A stretch of DNA of 64,000 nucleotides from Roseibium alexandrii DFL-11 (GTDB lineage: Bacteria; Pseudomonadota; Alphaproteobacteria; Rhizobiales; Stappiaceae): the NCBI RefSeq assembly GCF_000158095.2, contig NZ_CM011002.1:4935703-4999702 (forward strand), written 5' to 3'. Below, in pieces: positions 61,878 through 64,000 of this stretch. Within the stretch, counting starts at the first letter, position 1; every line of letters begins with the position of its first letter. The notes below the pieces were generated by a model. That model saw only the letters and a list, made by a program, of their open reading frames with translations, did no database searches and was not told the DNA's origin. Both the position numbers and the translations under genes were made by a program.

Positions 61878-62984
61878 TTATTGCGCGGCGATCTGGCGGC
61901 TTTCGGATACGGTATCCGTGATCGCCTTTGTGATCGCGCGGGTTCCCATGTCGCCGCCGAACTCTATAGGCCGCAGACGGTTGTTGCGGAACCCATCATC
62001 AACTGCCTGGTTAATGAGATCGGCAGCGTCAGAGAGGTGCGGATTGCCCAGTTTTTCGGCGAGGTAATCGAGCATCAAAGCACCACTAAGGATCGCCGCC
62101 AGCGGATTGGCCTTGTCCTGTCCCATGATGTCCGGCGCGCTGCCATGGGCCGGCTGGAACAGTCCAGTATGGTCGCCGATCTCCGCACACGCGGCCATCC
62201 CCATTCCGCCAACAAGCCCACCGGCGAGGTCGGAAAGAATGTCTCCAAACATGTTTTCGGTCACCAGCACATCAAAGTCCCAGGGCTTGCGGACGAGGTC
62301 TAGAGCCTGGGCGTCGACATAATTGTAGCCGATCAGAACATCCGGATAGTCCGTTTTCACCTCATCGAAGATCTGGCGAAAAAAGGCGAGGGAGGTAAAA
62401 ACATTGGCCTTGTCGACGCAAGTGAGGCGTCCTTGAAATCCTTTATTCTGGCGTTTCCGGGCAAGATCGAAGGCAAACCGGTGCAGCTTAGTCGTGGTCT
62501 TTCGTGTGATCCGCAGAATGTCTTGGACTTCGTCATCGTTCACAACGAGCGAGCGTTTGTGTGCTGCTGCAGAATAAAACAGACCTTCGGTGGACTCGCG
62601 CAAGATGATGAGATCAATCTCTGCGGCCCGCGGATCGGCAAGCCGTTGCGGGGCATTGGGATAGGCTTTGACCGGGCGTACACCAGCATAAAGACCAAAG
62701 CGATCGCGCAGCCTTAAATGCGGAGAGATTTCCGTTCCATCCGCGTGCCGAATGGATGGTAGTCCAATGGCTCCCAGGAAGATGGCATCCGCGGCTTCAG
62801 CCCTTTCTTCTCCGTCTGCCTCTATATCCTGGCCAGTTTCCTGGAAATACGCTGCGCCGGCATGAATTTCGTCCAGCTCAGGTTTCGGCTGTCCGGTTTT
62901 TTGAAGTGTAGCCTCGAGCACAGCCATTGCAGCGTCCGCGACGTCGATGCCTATCCCGTCTCCTCTGATAAGCGCAATTTTCAT
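61878..62984 (-). CDS. Isocitrate/isopropylmalate dehydrogenase-family enzyme (tartrate/tetronate type?)
   Basis: A 368-residue beta-decarboxylating dehydrogenase-type protein. GDGIG at the N-terminus is followed by RDRFGLYAGVRPVK (substrate-binding arginines), ILRESTEG and VTENMFGDILSDLAGGL with metal-binding aspartates. Family members oxidise isopropylmalate, tartrate or malate-like 2-hydroxyacids. It follows an OtnC-type gene by 12 bases and probably acts on a four-carbon sugar acid instead of leucine precursors, because no leu genes are near. It could supply the 3-oxo acid that OtnK phosphorylates; this is inference. Confidence 0.85.
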   Translation of the reverse strand: MKIALIRGDGIGIDVADAAMAVLEATLQKTGQPKPELDEIHAGAAYFQETGQDIEADGEERAEAADAIFLGAIGLPSIRHADGTEISPHLRLRDRFGLYAGVRPVKAYPNAPQRLADPRAAEIDLIILRESTEGLFYSAAAHKRSLVVNDDEVQDILRITRKTTTKLHRFAFDLARKRQNKGFQGRLTCVDKANVFTSLAFFRQIFDEVKTDYPDVLIGYNYVDAQALDLVRKPWDFDVLVTENMFGDILSDLAGGLVGGMGMAACAEIGDHTGLFQPAHGSAPDIMGQDKANPLAAILSGALMLDYLAEKLGNPHLSDAADLINQAVDDGFRNNRLRPIEFGGDMGTRAITKAITDTVSESRQIAAQ

Positions 62985-62996
62985 GAGTACGGTTCC

Positions 62997-63644
62997 TTAC
63001 GTCCAATCAACATCAAAACGAGTGACGATTTGTGATATCTGTTCCGGGGCCAGAAGAGACGGAGAGGTCCCGCGCAGCAACAGAGCCAGCTTTGCTGTAG
63101 CCTCCAGCTCTTCCATAGCGTAGACGGCAGCCTCAAGGTTCTTGGCCGCGACGCAGGGGCCATGATTGGCAAGAATGACTGCTGATCGTTTGCCGGCCAG
63201 CCCGCGTATGGCGCTGCCCATGGCTGTATCGCCAGGCACAAAAAACGGCAGCAGCTTCACTTTGCCAAGCAGCATGATCCCGTAAGCTGTGAGGGGAGGC
63301 AGGACACTGTCCTGATCGATTTCCGGCAGTAAAGATAATGCCACTGAATGGCATGAATGCAGATGCACAACGGCACCGGTCGCTCCTCGGGTTTCATAAA
63401 ACGCCGTATGCAACGGAATTTCTTTTGTTGGCACATCTCCAGACAGCAACGCCCAAGTCTCCGACAGATGGCTAATGCGGGCCGGATCAAGAAAGCCCAT
63501 GGATGAACCTGTTGGTGTGACCAGATAGGTGCCGTCATCCAGACGCATAGAGATGTTGCCGGTCGATCCATGGGTCAGGCCGCGGTCATAAAGAGATTTG
63601 GCCATCACGGTGATTTGCTCGCGGGCTTTGGTAATAGCGCTCAT
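62997..63644 (-). CDS. otnC: 3-oxo-tetronate 4-phosphate decarboxylase (class II aldolase family)
   Basis: A 215-residue class II aldolase/adducin-fold protein. GNISMR near the N-terminus binds phosphate, the zinc site includes HLHSCHS near residue 95, and ANHGP near 158 is conserved in the family. With an OtnK gene overlapping upstream (ATGA), it is assigned as the decarboxylase that yields dihydroxyacetone phosphate from phosphorylated 3-oxo-tetronate. A fuculose-phosphate-aldolase-like activity is the alternative. Confidence 0.87.
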   Translation of the reverse strand: MSAITKAREQITVMAKSLYDRGLTHGSTGNISMRLDDGTYLVTPTGSSMGFLDPARISHLSETWALLSGDVPTKEIPLHTAFYETRGATGAVVHLHSCHSVALSLLPEIDQDSVLPPLTAYGIMLLGKVKLLPFFVPGDTAMGSAIRGLAGKRSAVILANHGPCVAAKNLEAAVYAMEELEATAKLALLLRGTSPSLLAPEQISQIVTRFDVDWT

Positions 63645-64000
63645 GAGCCTGCCCGCAGAACGTGAAGAGCGTCTTCGAAAAAGTTTGGTCCCCCAAAGTT
63701 GCCGGATTTGAGGGCGAGTGCCAACGGCTGGCCCGCGACACTCAAAGCAGGGACGCCAGGAGCGATCCGAGGGCCAATTTCAAAAGTGGATGCCTTGATC
63801 CCGGATACGACAGCGCCTGACGTTTCCCCGCCTGCGACCACGATGCGTTCAACTCCAGCGCCAACGAGAGCTGCGGCAAGATCGTAAAACAGGTTTTCTA
63901 TGGCAGATGCACTCTTGTCGCGACCGAACCGTTGCTGGACCTGACTGACGGTTTCAGGGTCTGCCGAAGAAAAAAGAAGTGGCGGTTCGTCTTGGCTGAT
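63641..64000 (-). CDS. otnK: 3-oxo-tetronate kinase (OtnK, DUF1537), C-terminal part
   Basis: The frame is open from the window end to the TGA at 63641, giving about 119 C-terminal residues; the start lies outside. The text has the family's PLLFSSADPE, VVAGGETSGAVV (nucleotide-binding loop), GPRIAPGVP and LALALKSGNFGG segments, typical of the C-terminal domain of DUF1537 four-carbon-acid sugar kinases. It phosphorylates 3-oxo-tetronate at position 4. It overlaps otnC by ATGA, so the operon is otnK, otnC, dehydrogenase. Confidence 0.88.
   Translation of the reverse strand: MSQDEPPLLFSSADPETVSQVQQRFGRDKSASAIENLFYDLAAALVGAGVERIVVAGGETSGAVVSGIKASTFEIGPRIAPGVPALSVAGQPLALALKSGNFGGPNFFEDALHVLRAGS

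Noticed and set aside
61878..62984. LeuB of leucine biosynthesis
   Set aside because: No leuA, leuC or leuD is nearby, and the gene is in line with otnK and otnC.

Overview
The window is a dense, gene-rich accessory (catabolic) segment of an alphaproteobacterial genome, moderately GC-rich, with about 53 protein genes, no rRNA or tRNA, no insertion sequence and no CRISPR that I can see. The host is probably a marine Rhodobacterales or Stappiaceae (Roseibium/Labrenzia-like) bacterium. This is inferred from the many ABC uptake systems, the smoEFGK-smoS-mtlK polyol operon in the order known from Rhodobacter, enolase-superfamily enzymes of the type found in marine roseobacters, and a cobalamin-riboswitch transporter operon. 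The taxonomy was not tested.

Layout. 1-3.36 kb: + strand operon of an MlrC-type protein (cut by the window edge), a D-threonine aldolase-like PLP enzyme, a PfkB sugar kinase and a RidA protein, ended by a strong hairpin. 3.45-15.55 kb: two divergent operons around an RpiR regulator. The left one has a Rieske oxygenase, an aldehyde dehydrogenase and a carboxymuconolactone decarboxylase-like protein. The right one has an 825-aa dimethylglycine dehydrogenase-like flavoprotein, an MDR dehydrogenase, three tandem muconate-lactonizing-enzyme paralogues and a class III aminotransferase. I read this as a catabolic island for a quaternary-ammonium compound (amino acid betaine), and it is the best candidate for an undescribed pathway. 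15.6-19.1 kb: cobalamin importer operon (DUF1636, btuD-, btuF-, btuC-like) behind a cobalamin riboswitch. 19.3-31.6 kb: galactoside uptake (IclR, ATPase, binding protein, two permeases), GH36 alpha-galactosidase, GH42 beta-galactosidase and most of the De Ley-Doudoroff galactose route. 31.6-36.2 kb: phosphonate genes phnF-phnM divergent from phnDCE. 36.4-46.0 kb: dipeptide-type ABC importer, a LysR regulator and two M20 hydrolases. 46.0-53.1 kb: ribose-type sugar ABC importer with a Gfo/Idh/MocA oxidoreductase and a TIM-barrel isomerase, divergent from a LacI regulator with three in-phase operator-like sites. 53.2-60.7 kb: sorbitol/mannitol operon with its own LacI-type regulator. 61.0-61.9 kb: decayed D-2-hydroxyacid dehydrogenase. 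61.9-64.0 kb: tetronate-type operon (OtnK cut by the window edge, OtnC, isopropylmalate-dehydrogenase-like enzyme).

The common theme is scavenging. Six ABC importers (cobalamin, galactosides, phosphonate, peptides, a pentose/hexose-like sugar, polyols) are each next to the enzymes and the regulator for their substrate. Genes within operons often overlap by ATGA or GTGA, which implies translational coupling. Five solute-binding-protein genes are followed by an intercistronic hairpin before the next gene. Most start sites given here were moved from the longest open frame to a start with a ribosome-binding site or a coupling overlap. All functional calls are from reading sequence and motifs; no database search was run.
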